Assembly: GCF_004664715.2 (NCBI RefSeq)
Contig: NC_051068.1
Coordinates: 16,674,668 to 16,738,667, forward strand
From: Peromyscus leucopus
Taxonomy: Eukaryota; Chordata; Mammalia; Rodentia; Cricetidae
DNA length: 64,000 bases
Direction: 5' to 3'
Shown: piece after piece, positions 1 through 12,689 of the stretch
Layout: the number at the start of each line of letters is the position of its first letter
Position numbering within the stretch: position 1 is the first letter of the stretch
The notes under the pieces: generated by a model
Databases searched by the model: none
Told to the model about the DNA's origin: nothing
Seen by the model: the letters and a program-made list of their open reading frames with translations, nothing else
Translations under genes and position numbers: made by a program

Positions 1-600
1 AAATCTCTACTATATGTTACTTTCTGAGACACTTCAGGTTGTAGGTGTTACATCAATTCACTAAACTCCATTAAGTCTAACAAGGATTGTTTATCTAGTT
101 ACCACACTACAATTGCCCCCAACTTTCAGGACGATTTGACTTCATCAAATACTCTGCCCTATCCACTCTGAAGTGTCCTAAGTCTGTTGACGTCTGTGAC
201 TCACATTTTACTTTTGTATGCCGCTCCATGGCTTTGTAACTATAGGAACTCTCCCAAAGAAGTAAGAAATGAAACAAGAGTGGAGAGAATCTCTATTTAT
301 TTCATCATGAGTGTAAAATCATTTCAGACGTCCCCAGCAAAATCCTCAGAATGTGAAACGGCCTGGATCTAGGAAAAGGACTGAAGATAACACAATGATT
401 AAAAGCAGGAGTCCTTCCAGCATGGTTAGAGTCTGAGTTCTTGCCTGTATTTGACCACATCACACCTGGAATACATGTTAAGAAGTAGAACGGTGATTTG
501 TGTGGTCATCAAACTCAGGATATGCATTTTATCTAGAGGAAAATATTACTTTTATCTGTGGTAGAATAATTATAATCTGTTAGTTAATAGGAATATCCTA
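1..600. other. no gene recognised
   Basis: AT-rich sequence with short, unconvincing reading frames. I see no splice-framed exon, RNA gene or repeat family that I can name. Confidence 0.4.
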
Positions 601-602
601 TT

Positions 603-1640
603 GTCTTAGTTTGGGTCACTATTGCTCTACTAGAACACTATTACTAAAAGCAAGTTGACAAGGAAAGGATTTATTTGGCTTCCATTCCCACACTGAAACC
701 CATCACTGAAGGAAGTTAGGAGAGAAACCCAAGCAGGGCTAGGACCTAGACCAGAAGAGGCCAAGGAGGACTGCTGCTTACTGGCTTGCTCCCCATGGCT
801 TACTCAGCCTGCTATCATATAGAACACAGGACCACCAGCCCTCCTCCATCAATCATTCTTAAGAAAATGCCTTACATCCAGATATTATGGAGGCTTTTTC
901 TCAATTGAGGTTCCCTTCTTTCAGATAACTCTAACCTGTGTCAAGTTGACATAAAATTAGCCAACACAATTGACCCCTTGTCAACTCAACTCACAAATAC
1001 CTTACTGTTAAGTCACACCCTCTTCTTGTCTATCTCAAGAGCACATATTAACATTGGCATTAAAATATTAAATATGTGATAAACTTTACAAGTCCCATAG
1101 GTTTTAAGTATTCAAACACTAAATAATTCAGTCTCTTTCAAAAATCCAGTATCTCCTAACTGTAGGCTCCTATAAAATAAAAAATGAGTAAATAAGTTGA
1201 ATACTTTCTTACTACAAGAGGAAAAAAAAAAAAAAACAGGACACAGCCACAATCTTAACAAAGCAAAACCAAACTCTTACTCCAATGACAAAACTCAGTA
1301 CCCAATATCTAGATCCTCTAATGATCTTCTGGGCTCCTCCAAAGGGCTTGGGTCACTTCTCTGGTTCTGCCCTCTGGCTCCACCCAGACAAGCCGGTCTT
1401 TTAGGTCCAGGCTGCCTCTTCTTCACACCTCCTGATGCCCCTGGCAGTCATCCCATGGTACTGGTATCTTTAATATGCTGGGGTCTTCTGCTGCAACTGG
1501 GTTACACTCTCACAGATAACCTTTCCTATGCTTTCTTCATGGTTCTAAGCCTCAACTTCTCTGCATGACCTCTTCAGTTCCAGATCTTCAAAAGCTACTG
1601 AGACTGCACCTTCAACCAATGGCCTGTTAATAAATGTTTG
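603..1640. repeat. RMER-type rodent interspersed repeat
   Basis: The stretch from 'gtcttagtttgggtcac' through 'tgtcaagttgacataaaat' and on to the 'cttctctgcatgacctcttc' block matches, from memory, a medium-reiteration repeat family common in rodent genomes. A run of A lies at 1222-1236. The frame at 1197-1568 lies wholly within this repeat and is not a gene. The family name is from recall and the strand was not decided. Confidence 0.5.
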
Positions 1641-1768
1641 CCTTTGATCACAAACTTTTAAATGAGCGTCATCCTGTGATGGAGTAGTTCCCTTATGTGT
1701 GTGCAGGCCTTGGTTCAACTCCAAGCTCTACAAAAGGACAAAATTCCTTTTGAATCCTTTTTTTGAAC

Positions 1769-1805
<37 letters not shown>
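1769..1805. repeat. (CA)n microsatellite
   Basis: An uninterrupted run of alternating C and A, about 36 bases. Confidence 0.95.
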
Positions 1806-1807
<2 letters not shown>

Positions 1808-4800
1808 ATTATTTTTCATTGATACTATCTTAAATGTTTCATTTTACTATACTTAGATGGCCTTAAATAAAATATACCAATTAATACTAGAGTTTCCTCA
1901 AATTACTTTGTCTTTCAGAATTACTAATCTGATTACTAATGTGTTCAGTATTCTATTTAAACAGCTGGTTGGAGATAATATTTTATGGTAATAAAATTGG
2001 GGAAGTAGCTCATAGTTATGAAAACAAAATTATCTTAGTTAAAATTCTGCTAACATAATGATGACCATTACCAGATTACAGGCATTTTAAATATTTCACG
2101 TCACACCTACTAAATCAAAGCATGCCAATCTTTTAAAGGTATGACAAATTCATTTTGATAACTTCCACAAATTGTTTGACAAAACTTGACAGATGAAAGA
2201 AAGCTACCTTGATATAAATATTTTGAAATCATTATTGGATTCGGATAAGTTAGACATCCAAAACTGTCTATGAACATACTATCCAAATCTAAGTCAAGGG
2301 CAAATCCAATTGTGAAAATACAACTAATCTATTGTAAAAACCACCATCGCCTACTAAATTACCATTCTCCAATACTGTAATTCAATGAGAAATAAGTTCT
2401 TGTTTTAACTTTGTGTGGCTTTAACTGTAAGTTGTCAATCTGTATTTGTAACGATAACAGGGAAATTTGAGTTGAGATCTTGTAACGTATTAGATGTAAA
2501 AATCCCAGGTGTATATGAAACATCAAGACTTGCTGAAAAATCCCTCATGTTATATTTGCACATATCATGTTTAGTACTACAAATAAACACATCTGTTATC
2601 TAGCAGCATATTGTGTAAAGAGACAATGAAATAAACTCTTCCCATTGGCTATCTGCCCAGTTTCACTGCTTTGTAAACAACAAATATGCCCAGGTATCAC
2701 AACTCTCCTTTTATAGAAGTTATTTTTATTTCAACTTTTAGTAAATTTTGGCAAGTACTTGGTGCATATAAATTTTAATACAAGTTTTATTTACCTCTTG
2801 TTGAGATTCTCAGAGTGGAGTGCACTGATATAGGCAGTTCTCTCAATATGCTTATCCTTAGTTTACAACATAGAGATTAAGATTAAGACATACCATTTTA
2901 AAGTAATTATTTCTGAGGATTAGCTATATTGATAAAATAAATAGTGATATAAAAATTAAGTCACAAATAATTGTATGCATGCTTTTCTAAAATTGTTGCC
3001 AATCTCTTGAAGGTTTAGGTAGCAGTTAGTTCAGAACCAATACGTGGTCTCATGTCCTCCTTGCATAACATCTAAGATTGCACAGAACATGTGTATAGGA
3101 AGGGGTCTGAGTCAAAGTCAAAATAACCCTAGAATTAGGCCAGAAATGGAATTTAAAGTTTTACATACTCTACTTTGGTACTAACACAGATATGTACAGT
3201 CTTATTAAAAGGAGAGAGGAAAATACTTTAACTGTAGTTACTTTACAGATGTTATATCTCAGTTTTAGGATTCTGACAGAACTCTTGCAAGGCCCTGGAT
3301 TCAATTCTCAGAATGTCAAAGAAAGTTAGAAAACAATCAACTTTTGGGACAGGTAAATTTTTAGATACTTCCGTGCCCACTGCTCTCATTTCCATACACT
3401 AAATTCACTTTTTATTTCATAAAGGAGTGAAGTTACTCTGCAATAGTAATCACTATGACTCTACAGTCATACGAAGACATCTTCAGTATAGTTGGTTTTA
3501 GTGAATGTGTTGCTGAAATGAATATCATATAGGTTTTGTTCTATGAGAGGAAAACTTTGCATAATACTTCTTTCACAATATTCATGTCTGAACTCTTTAT
3601 GCAACATCTCTCTGGGTTTATCACTCTTATTTACCCAAATAATTTAAAAGTTACTGGTTCCAAATTTTTATTGATTAATTTGTATTTTAAGAAAAATGAA
3701 TGTATATTTTCTCTAGCATATAAAAATATGTGATCCTTTGATATAGCCTGCAATAAATATTAGTTTACGTAATCTTTATATTCATTTTGGGACAGTATTT
3801 TAAACTTTGATAAAATAAAAATAATGTGTTTAATAATAAAAGTTATATTGGATAGAAATCTATTAATTAAAATAATAAAAAATGTATTTCATATGATCAA
3901 GTATATGAATGCTTATTATATTTCACTTCAGATATAAAATACATACACACATTGCCTATGAGTATAATTTGCTTAAGGGAAGAAACAACATAAAATATTT
4001 TTCTATGAATTTCAATAAAATTGTTAGAAACACTTCAAAATTCATCAACATCAATAGAGTGTCTGTGACCCCAAACAGGAAAACAGAAGACAATATATAC
4101 ATTTTGAAATTAATTACTAAGAGATCAAACTGAATGAATAATAAGCAGATATATTTTTGACAATAAGGTAATATAAGGATGAAGATATTAGAAGACTATG
4201 AAAATATCAGACCTTTTATAATCTTACATCACATTGTGTGGAGTTCAGGCATAAACAACATAGATCCCAGAGGTGTGCTGAAGTCTCTCTCTGACCTCTC
4301 CAGCCTCTGTGTAAATCAATCATTTTTTTTCTTTTGTTAGAGTTCATGACAAATGAAATGACTGGCTTTATCATATTCCATCAAGCTTGAAGTGTACCTG
4401 GCTTATACTCACCTGCCATGTCTTTGATCCTTTTTTTTTTTCTCTACAAATGTGGTATAGGATATGCTTACATTTTTCTGTGATTTCCTTTATTTGAATT
4501 AAGAAATTCCTCCAAGGTTGATTCCACTATTCCAGACCTTTCCCTGGTGGTTTCTTCATATAACCCAAGGAAGCTACTCACTGAGACAAGAATAAGCTGA
4601 AAGGTGTCACTATGCCTAGAGAGACTTTTCACATCTACTTGTCAAACTCAGAATAGCAGGGGGACTTTACAGGAAATGAATCTTAGCACTCATAACAAAA
4701 TGTCCCCCACCTTGTCATATGTCAGGGGAAATTTAACAAAATTCTTGTCTTGGTTTGGGTCCATGAATGTTCTCTAACAATGATCTATTATCTTTGGAAG

Positions 4801-5460
4801 TGGCCTACACTCTTCTTTCTCCTGCCTTCTGTAAAACAGGGTTTATATATGTCTGATCTCATTAGTTTATGACTAACCATTACCTCTGCTTCCCATGTGT
4901 TTTGAATGCTAATCATTAGTATCCTTTTGTCCTGTTAAATTTTTTCAGCACACTGGAACACTAGGAGAGAAGGAAATAAATCTCCCTTGTCTCTAAAAGA
5001 GGAAAATAAGATAAATTTCTTAAAATATAGAGTCAGCAATATAATTAATTATCTATATTCATTTTGAATTAACTTCCTCACACTTGCCATGGTATAAAAG
5101 GTCTGATATTTTCATCTTTTGAGGATGATGATGCACCGACACTCTTGCCAGGAAGGTATTTTATTCCTGAATTCATGGCTTATCCTCTTTCATAAACATG
5201 AAGAATTGTGTGCTCTCTGTTTTGTTAAATAAAAGGTTCACTTTTATGTTATTTTTACCAGTTGTAAATATCAAGGATGTGATATTTATCTATATATTTC
5301 ACATGACTTACCAAAAATTATATTGTTTATAAAGTATGTTTTTGCAAGAAATTTCATCAATTCAATGACTTAACTTATTCTGTTCCTATAGCAAGGATAA
5401 TAATTTCTAATTAATTCTCAACAAATGATTTTGTAAGTCTGTAATATTTTTTTTAAATTA
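1806..5460. other. AT-rich gene-free DNA
   Basis: Low-GC sequence with scattered stop codons and no recognisable exon. The one structural oddity is a perfect 23-nt inverted repeat whose arms are 4198-4220 and 5093-5115. I see no SINE of clear type here. Confidence 0.4.
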
Positions 5461-5463
5461 CAT

Positions 5464-5464
5464 G

Positions 5465-5514
<50 letters not shown>
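5464..5514. repeat. (TA)n(TG)n microsatellite
   Basis: A TA run passes directly into a TG run of about 30 bases, just left of an antisense SINE. Confidence 0.95.
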
Positions 5515-5515
<1 letters not shown>

Positions 5516-5693
5516 ATGTGAGTATGTGCAGTGACTGATGGTGCCCTTGAAGGCCAGATGTGTTAGATTTTCCTGGAGCTGGAGTTACATGTGGTTGTGA
5601 GCCATTGGATATGGGTGCCCAGAACCATATATTGACCTTCCGTGAGAGCAGTAAGTACTGTTATGTGCTGAGCTATCTCTTAAGGCCTTAGCA
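5515..5693 (-). repeat. B2/B3 SINE, antisense
   Basis: 'gaaggccagatgtg', 'ctggagttacatgtggttgtgagcc' in shortened form, and the tRNA-derived end 'gctgagctatctctt' run in the order of a reversed B2/B3 element. It is diverged, so probably an older B3 copy. The adjoining TG run is the usual degenerate tail on that side. Confidence 0.75.
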
Positions 5694-5925
5694 CAGGGAT
5701 TTTGAGAATCTCTAAATTGTATGAGTAAAATGTACCATATTCATGTTTGTTGTTGTGCACAGTCTATAAAAAAAAAAAAATCTGCCTTTTTCCTGTTTGC
5801 TGCTGGCCAGGTGATAGGAAGCAGTGTAAAAGCTGGACCAAAGTTCTCTAAGATTGGCAAACTTGCAGGGAGGATATAGATGCTTCAAGAACATTGTTTT
5901 AGCATTGATGAGCATAGCTAAATAT

Positions 5926-6038
5926 AAGGAGGAGGAGGAGGAGGAGGAGGAGGAGGAGGAGGAGAAGGAAGACAAAGAGAAAAAGAGGAGGAGGATAAAG
6001 CAAAAGGAAGAAAGAAGAAAGAGGAGGAGGAGGGTATT
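5926..6038. repeat. (GGA)n microsatellite and purine tract
   Basis: A pure GGA array is followed by A/G-only sequence. It creates a Glu-rich frame on + (5854-6084) and a Ser-rich frame on - (5712-5975). Both are artefacts of the triplet repeat. Confidence 0.9.
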
Positions 6039-6164
6039 CTTCCAGGTCCAGATACTCAGGAGGCTGATGTCACAGGGTAAATAGAGAACACATGTTTGAG
6101 ATAAGCCTAGGCTAACAAATGAGATTGTAGACTGTGTCTGAAAAATATAATTTTAAAATGTTTT

Positions 6165-6840
6165 AAATTGAAATATAATTACATTATTTTCTCTTTTCAT
6201 TCCTCCAGCTCTTCCCACCCATCCTCCATTGAACCTCTCAAATGTGACCCCCACACTCTCAAGTTCATAGTTTTTATTTGACTATTGTTGCTAATATAAA
6301 CATACATACATGTATGCATGTGCATGAGTCTGTGTGTTATTTACATACATGTATGTAACATAAAATACATACATGTATGTAAATAACACACAGACTCATG
6401 CACATGCATACACAAACACACAATCTGCTGAGTCTGGTTTAGGTGTTTGTATGTGTGTGTGGTTTGGAGGCATAATATATAAGACTGGATGGCCAAAATG
6501 GAGCTTCATCACTGAGAAATGCTAATTCATCTCCCAGCAGCCTTTAGTTTCCTGTGGTTTTTGTCTTAGGGGTGGAATCAGGTGAAATTGTTCCCCTGCC
6601 ATGGCAACATGATATTGCCATTAATATCTCTGGCCTTCTTTATACAGCCCTTTGTAGAAGAGACATTCACAGTAGGCTTCACTGTATTCTGGCTCTTACA
6701 ATCTTTCCAGTCCCACTTCAGAGAGGATAACTGAGCCATAGATGCAGGAACTGTAATGTAGATGCATCCATTGGAACTGAGCTCTATTAAAGGAAGCTGA
6801 TGCGTCAAGATTTCTAAAGTATTTAAAAGAAATCTCAAGA
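6165..6840 (-). mobile_element. old L1 3' UTR fragment
   Basis: The pieces 'tctcttttcattcctcc', 'aatctgctgagtctgg', 'ggctcttacaatctttcc' and 'tagatgcatccattgg' occur in the order of the antisense rodent L1 3' UTR. The copy is diverged and interrupted at 6311-6412 by a perfect hairpin. The reading frame at 6578-6838 is part of this UTR. Confidence 0.6.
6311..6412. repeat. perfect 47-bp inverted repeat, 8-nt loop
   Basis: The left arm 6311-6357 and right arm 6366-6412 are exact reverse complements over 47 bases. They are separated by the 8-nt spacer 'acataaaa'. The arms mix TG/CA-rich and TACATG motifs but are not a simple repeat along their full length. Confidence 0.95.
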
Positions 6841-8788
6841 AAAGGAAAAATTGTCCTAGAGGTCTACATTATATTGTTATTTTATATCTCTGAAAGGGAA
6901 CAGTCATCACTATCTTCTCTATAGAGTTATGGAATGAGACAGTGCCATTAAGTTCCCAGCATAAACCTGGCAAGGGTCCATGTTCCAACAGTTATAACTT
7001 CAGCTTGACCATAGACCTAAAGGAGGAAAGTCGCTCAGTGTAACATCACAGAGCACAGACTTTGTCATTAGACTTTGTTATGAGCCTTACACACCTTGGG
7101 AAGCTACTGAGCTTCATGGCCTGAGCCTGGGGTGGAGACTGGTAACTCTGAAAGTGCTTAATAAGATGCTCCAACAGGAGGTAGCCAGCAGATAGCTACT
7201 GTTCCTTTGTGACTAACAATTAAAAACTATGGATGGCTAAAAGGTATCACAGTAACAATCTTAATTCCAAAAACAATATTGCCAAAATCTTTAAAGTATT
7301 AGGTGCTGAGATTCAGTTATTTGCCTTGGAAAAGGTTACATTCATGGGTTAAAAAAAACTGGGGAGTGGATTACAATTCTAAATTATGACCCCTAATTAA
7401 TTACAAACCCATAAGCAGGAAGCTAATTTGGAATTCAGCCATCAACACACATACAGTGAACCTACAACTTTAACTTCCGAAATGACTGTGGTGTTTCCTA
7501 GCTTCACTAGAGCAGAACTGTTCTCCACACTGATTGAACCTGGAAAGGGAAACACAAAATCCCTAAAAAAGCAAAGGGAAATAAATAACGGCAAATTTTT
7601 CTACAAATTAATTTAAATGCTTTAGTGTGTTTAGATATCTGGCTAGACTTTTAAGTTGCCTCTTGCCTTAGTCTGCAAAGATATACAGTAGATGACAGCT
7701 GATACTTAAAAGGCCAATGAGGGATATTGCCTATAAATACCGACTGCTTCTGTCTGTAATTCTCTTGTGTGATACCATAATCCCTCCCAAAACAGCTGTG
7801 GGACTTGTCCTACAACAATAGCAGTGTGTTCCTCATTTATAGGGCACTGTTATTCCTGTGCATTGTCAGAAGGATGACTTCTTCCAATACTGTGTAATTC
7901 TGGTAAATCAAACAAGCCCTCATAGTTCAGCCTTTGTTCCACAAAATGGTGAGAAACTTTGAAGCCTGTTTTCCATCTTTAGCTAAGTTGGCAAGGCAAG
8001 TTAGCCAGACTGAGTGTCTCTGTGTAAGGATCCCAAGTTAGACTTTTACAGAAATTATTCAAGGACAAAAGTGCAAATGTCTGGTTTGTTGAATCAAAGT
8101 CTTTAGGGACACAAAAGTGACCTACATTGCTCTCAATTCCCTTTCCAGGTCCAGAGGACCTGCAACTGGTGGAATTCCCTAAGCAATTAACACTTTGCAC
8201 ATACTTCTAACCTCAATTTATGGTACAAGATTTTAGGCTTAGATAACTAACTGTTTATGTTTAAGTCCTGGATTTTATGTGGACAGCAGGCAATTAAGCA
8301 GTTAATCAATTAACCAAGTCCTGAGGGAATCAGCTTTACACCCAGTTCCCATGGGAGAGGCTCCACAAATGGTCAGAACTGCAGAGAATAATCTGGTCCC
8401 ACAGTCTTAAATAAAAAGTTCCTACTTTCCCCTCTTGTGCTCTGGGCTGTATTCAGGATAAGAAAAGGTATCTGTAGACTTGGGTTGTTTTTTAGTGCCA
8501 GGTTTTGTTGAAAGTGCTGATAAGACTTGGCACTGTTCACTTTCCCCCCTTGCTTTGTGCAGGTTGCCGTGGTTACTCATAGTTTGCTGTGGGGAAAACT
8601 TTCAGCCATGGCTGCACTTCCCAGGCACTTTTATTTTGTGCTGATCACAAAATGATAGCCTATAATGTTAATTTCTCCCTAGAAATGTAGGTTAGTGCAC
8701 AGCTCCTTTACTCCTTCCTTAATTTCCCTATAGTTCAACCTTTCTCCTTTGTAACCCTTGTAGCTGTCCCTTTAAGAGATAATATTAC
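6841..8788. other. no gene recognised
   Basis: Mostly unique-looking sequence. Frames at 7428-7616 and 7979-8200 are short, lack splice or start context and have no recognisable domain. I could not assign a repeat family. Confidence 0.35.
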
Positions 8789-8790
8789 AG

Positions 8791-8941
8791 CCTGGGTGGT
8801 GGTGGCGCACGCCTTTAATCCCAGCACTCGGGAGGCAGAGGCAGAGGCAGGCAGATCTTTGTGAGTTCGAGGCCAGCCTGGGCTACCAAGTGAGTTCCAG
8901 GAAAGGCGCAAAGCTACACAGAGAAACCCTGTCTCGAAAAA

Positions 8942-8944
<3 letters not shown>
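8791..8944 (+). repeat. B1 SINE
   Basis: A full-length rodent B1 with 'ggtggcgcacgcctttaatc', 'gttcgaggccagcctggg' and the cricetid-style block 'ggcgcaaagctacacagaga'. It ends in 'ctgtctcgaaaaaacc' and runs into an AG microsatellite. Confidence 0.95.

Positions 8945-8990
<46 letters not shown>
8945..8990. repeat. (AG)n microsatellite
   Basis: A pure AG dinucleotide run at the A-rich tail of the preceding B1. It likely expanded from that tail. Confidence 0.95.
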
Positions 8991-8994
<4 letters not shown>

Positions 8995-9250
8995 TTACAA
9001 ACCAGAATCCTATAACCACAGCTGCAGCTGCCCCTTGTCACTTACAAAGGAATGCTGTTGTGACCCTGAGAAGAAGCTTCTGGAACCTTCTTTATTGCCA
9101 AAGTTTGCTGTTGTATGTGGACATAAGCTATGGAAAGTTGAAGCTAGAGCAGAAGAATAAGAGAGCATGACAAACAGTTCATGTGTGAATTTATTACAGA
9201 TATTTCCCCAGTCCCCTCTACTCTGAAAACCATTCTTTTCTGCTACCCTG

Positions 9251-9590
9251 TGAAGGGTTCACAACACGCCCCCCACAGTCGCATATACGGGCGGACACCT
9301 CCGCCTAGCAAGTTCTGGGCCAAGGCGTCTCGCGTGACCAGGATCCGTGACATTACATGGCCACGTAAGCGCGCACACATGGAGTAGTGACGTGACCTGG
9401 CCACGCCCCCAGCCGGTTTTAAAGTGGAGCGCCATGCTTCCCAGCTTCTCTTCTTCTCCACGCACGTGTCTCTCCCACAGGCCTGCGCACTCTGTCCCTT
9501 TAACTCTAATAAACTCTTATAAGTGGATTCTGTCGTGTTTCGTGACATTTCCTTGCAGGGTAAGAACACAACGCAGCTGAATAACTAACA
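9251..9590 (+). repeat. 5' LTR of the class-I ERV
   Basis: The LTR starts TG and ends 'aataactaaca'. It has a TATA-like 'ttttaaagtgg' and the polyadenylation signal 'aataaactctt'. It is about 107 bases shorter than its 3' partner because it has one copy of an upstream U3 block that is doubled there. Confidence 0.9.
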
Positions 9591-9593
9591 TTT

Positions 9594-9611
9594 TGGTGCC
9601 GAAACCGAGCG
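9594..9611 (+). promoter_or_regulatory. primer-binding site, tRNA-Phe type
   Basis: 'tggtgccgaaacc' starts three bases after the LTR. This is the tRNA-Phe class of primer site used by some rodent ERVs. The last bases diverge from the usual sequence. Confidence 0.75.
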
Positions 9612-10205
9612 GGCGCTTCCGGGCGCCCTGTGCCTGGAAGCCTGCGAACCGGGTAATCTGCTCCGTACGGGACAGACTGCTCTCCATTAGCCTGAATCAC
9701 ATCCAAATTGCATCCAACACCGCTTTCTTCGATTGGTGAGTTCCCCCATTTTTCGGCCAGCGTAAACGGTCTCCTGAATCTGTGAGAACGACCGTTGATC
9801 GTCCGGCGCCTCACACGTGTTCTTGAGACCTGGGGTACCCGACCACGGTCTTCATTGGCTACGGTCGGCCCCTATCGCAGGCCTAACTTTTCTAGCCGTC
9901 TCCCACGTCTGCAGCCTGAGATATTTTTTGTGTTGGGGCCACCGTCGGGGTGCGTCCCGGAGAGCCATGTGAGGTCGACGGGTTCCTTCCTCCCAACGGA
10001 GAGGCAAACGCCGTCCGGATTCTCAGAAATTCCATTCCCTCACCGTGGAGGGAGCCACTGCCTTTCGCTGACCAGTGGAAAAGCAGGTCGTGCTCGGTAT
10101 CCACCCTTGACCCCGGGGACGCCTGAGGTCTTGGCTCCGGATCACGTTTATTTTTTATTTTTTTATTTTATTTTTTTTTATTATTTTTCTGCCTCTGCTG
10201 CAGAC

Positions 10206-11016
10206 ATGGGAAACAAGGCTTCCAACCATGTTAGTCCTTCCGCTCCATTAGGCTGTCTTGTTGAAGCTTTAAAACCTCTCAGTTTAATGCCTTACATGAA
10301 GATTTCTAAGCTAACTCGTTTATGTTCAAAAAGTGGCCAAAGTATGCTTTAAAAAATAACAAAGGGCCGCCGAGCGGCTCCTTAGATCCTGATATTTCAC
10401 GGGAGCTATCCAATCACTGTCAGCGTTCAGGCAAATGGAAAGAGTTGCTTTCTTCTTTCTCGATGTTAAACTGTCTCCTCTCGTTTCCTTCTCTCCTGCT
10501 CATATGCTCCTAGCTGTATGTAAACCAGCGGATTCTCTGACTCCGGAATCTCTGACTCTAGATCTTGCTAAGGAACCAATAATTAAAATTCATGTTCCAT
10601 CCTCTCTCTCTAAAAGAACTCTCTCAGATACAAAGTAAGCTGGGTTCTTATACATCTAATTCTGCTTCCTTTATTAAACAGTTTCAATATATAACTCAAT
10701 CTTATAGTCTCACCTTTCATGACTTCCTGAGGAGCTCAGGCGAGTATGGGAGCAGGCTAGGACTCATGCAGACGAAATTCATCAAACTGACCTTTCACAC
10801 CCCCCCAGGAGCTGAGGCGGTTCCTGACCGGGAGCCACACTGGGACTACAACACCCAGAGTGGCTGTCTAGCCAGAGATAGGTTTATTACCTGTCTCCTG
10901 ACAGGCCTCCGTAAGACTGCCCTAAAACCAGTAAACTATAAAAAACTAAAAATGGTAATTCAGGATAAGGACGAAAATCCGTCTCTTGTTCCCCAGACCT
11001 CCCTGACTAAAACTTA
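10206..11016 (+). pseudogene. ERV gag remnant, frameshifted
   Basis: The gag start at 10206 lies downstream of a leader and carries the Met-Gly of a myristoylated matrix protein. Matrix- and capsid-like text continues to about 11016 but moves between at least three frames (10206-10352, 10322-10513, 10435-10638, 10592-11017). The first break is near a run of five A at about 10329. The order and spacing fit class-I (gamma-like) gag. It is not translatable as a whole. Confidence 0.7.
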
Positions 11017-11339
11017 AGCATCTGGAGAGCAAGGCTCCTGACCCCACAGGCAAAAGAGTCATCTGTGGCATTTAAGGTGTGCCAGGGAAAAGATAAAAGC
11101 CCGAAAACAAAATTGCCAAGTGCTGGCACTCGCTGACTTCCAAAAGCTGTTGGGTCCCTGTTTTAAGTGAGGAAACGGCCACAGGCTAGCAAATGCCTTG
11201 CCAGGCCATCAACAGCCTTGTTAAAAGTGCCTCCTAGAAAGACAGGGTCAGCTGACTGCCCCCAGGCACCAAGATGCATGGGTACATCAAGCTAAGACCT
11301 CCAACAGACCTAGGCTTGGCTATAGACATGACAGGGAAC

Positions 11340-11662
11340 CCAGAACGCAGCAGGGAAGCGATCCATTTCTTTCCTTCTGGACACCAGAGCCATTGACTCA
11401 GTCCTGGGAGTTTTGGGATGCTACCTCCTTTATTGTCGGGGTTGGGGGACAGCCTTATCTACCTCAGCAGACACCGCCATTTAATTGTATTTTCAGAGAC
11501 ATCCCTCTCACACACACATTCTTAGTGGTGCCAAGCTGCCCTGTACCTTTAATGGGGAGGGATCTCCTAGCTAAGGTAGGAGCGTCCATTTCTTTTCACT
11601 CCACACACATTTGCCTCCTCCCAGACACACCAGCAGCTCTTACTTCTCCTCCTAGCCACTAA
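11340..11662 (+). pseudogene. ERV protease remnant
   Basis: An aspartic-protease-like stretch with a 'GRDLLAK' block near 11560-11580 lies after gag, as expected for a gag-pro order. The active-site region is in a different frame from the C-terminal part and is altered. Reverse transcriptase is not seen downstream. Confidence 0.6.
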
Positions 11663-12689
11663 CTCTACAGACTCCAAATATGCTTTTCATATCCTTTTGT
11701 CCCACGCTGCTATTTGGAGGGAGCGTGGACTTCTCACAACAAAAGGAGGATCCATGTCTAACTCAGGCCATATAATGGCCATGCTGGAGGCTTCCCACCT
11801 CCCAAGGGCTACAGCTCAATTTTACCCATATGCCCACCATCAGGAAAAGTTAAATATCTCCTCAGACCAGTTCTAACACCAGGTCTTTTTCCAACTGCCT
11901 CAGCCGTGTGACAATCCTTGCCCATCTCCAATACACATTGGGGATCAGGTTCTTCTCTTTCCAGTGAAACAAACAGGGCCTCTCACTCTCAAGCTCCAGA
12001 GGACATCAGGATCCACTGCTTTGTCGCCAATTCCAGAGGAATAAGGTATCACCCCTTCCTTTTCCAACCAGGGCCACACAGAGCCGGAGGCAAAAGGACC
12101 ATCAAAAATATCCAGGCGGTAAGGAATAATGTAATACAACAATTTATCATTGTTCAATACTCAGCAACTGATCACCTGTGTTTCCTAAATGCTAACCTAA
12201 TAAGAGAAACAGGTGCCTTAAATAAACTACCTCCAATGAGGCTTGTCTAAGGAAAACAGGTGCCTTAAATAAACTGCCTCTAATGAGGCTTGTCTCAGAT
12301 AGAAGTTAAGCAGAGTATTAAGACCAGATCTACTTCAGGTAAATGTCACATGCCTCTATCTGGGCAGGCCAGATCTACCTCAGACAAATGCCAACTCCAA
12401 AATAAAATAATAATGATTCTTTCTCTCTAAGCTCTCTCTATGTCAACAGTATCTTGTTAAATGGAAGGTCCCCAGCAGCAGCACGGATGGACAGCCGCAG
12501 AACCAGGAGACAGCAGAACGTCATTCCAGGACCTCCACCATCATCCCCGGACTTCACAAGATACCCCTCATCCCCCCCAAGAGCCAACCAACGCCCACTA
12601 TTCAGCTGGAAGCAGTCTTTGAGAGAAACGTTGCCCCCGTACCCAGTCAACCACAATTTTTCTTTTTTAAAAAATAAAAGAGTCGGGAA
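11663..12689 (+). other. ERV 3' internal remnant and polypurine tract
   Basis: Degenerate sequence without a continuous frame. It contains a diverged tandem pair of about 46 bases at 12209-12299, and ends in an A/G-rich tract at 12671-12689 directly before the 3' LTR, as a polypurine tract should. Any pol or env remains are too worn to name. Confidence 0.5.

Noticed and set aside
4198..5115. DNA transposon with 23-bp terminal inverted repeats
   Set aside because: No target-site duplication, no transposase remnant and no known family. Kept only as an inverted-repeat observation.
5712..6084. Glu-rich (+) and Ser-rich (-) small proteins
   Set aside because: They are translations of a GGA microsatellite.
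8735..9019. Minus-strand frame with Leu-Ser repeats
   Set aside because: It is an AG microsatellite plus an antisense B1.
9506..10104. Several minus-strand frames of 70-108 codons
   Set aside because: They are antisense to the ERV LTR and leader, with no independent support.
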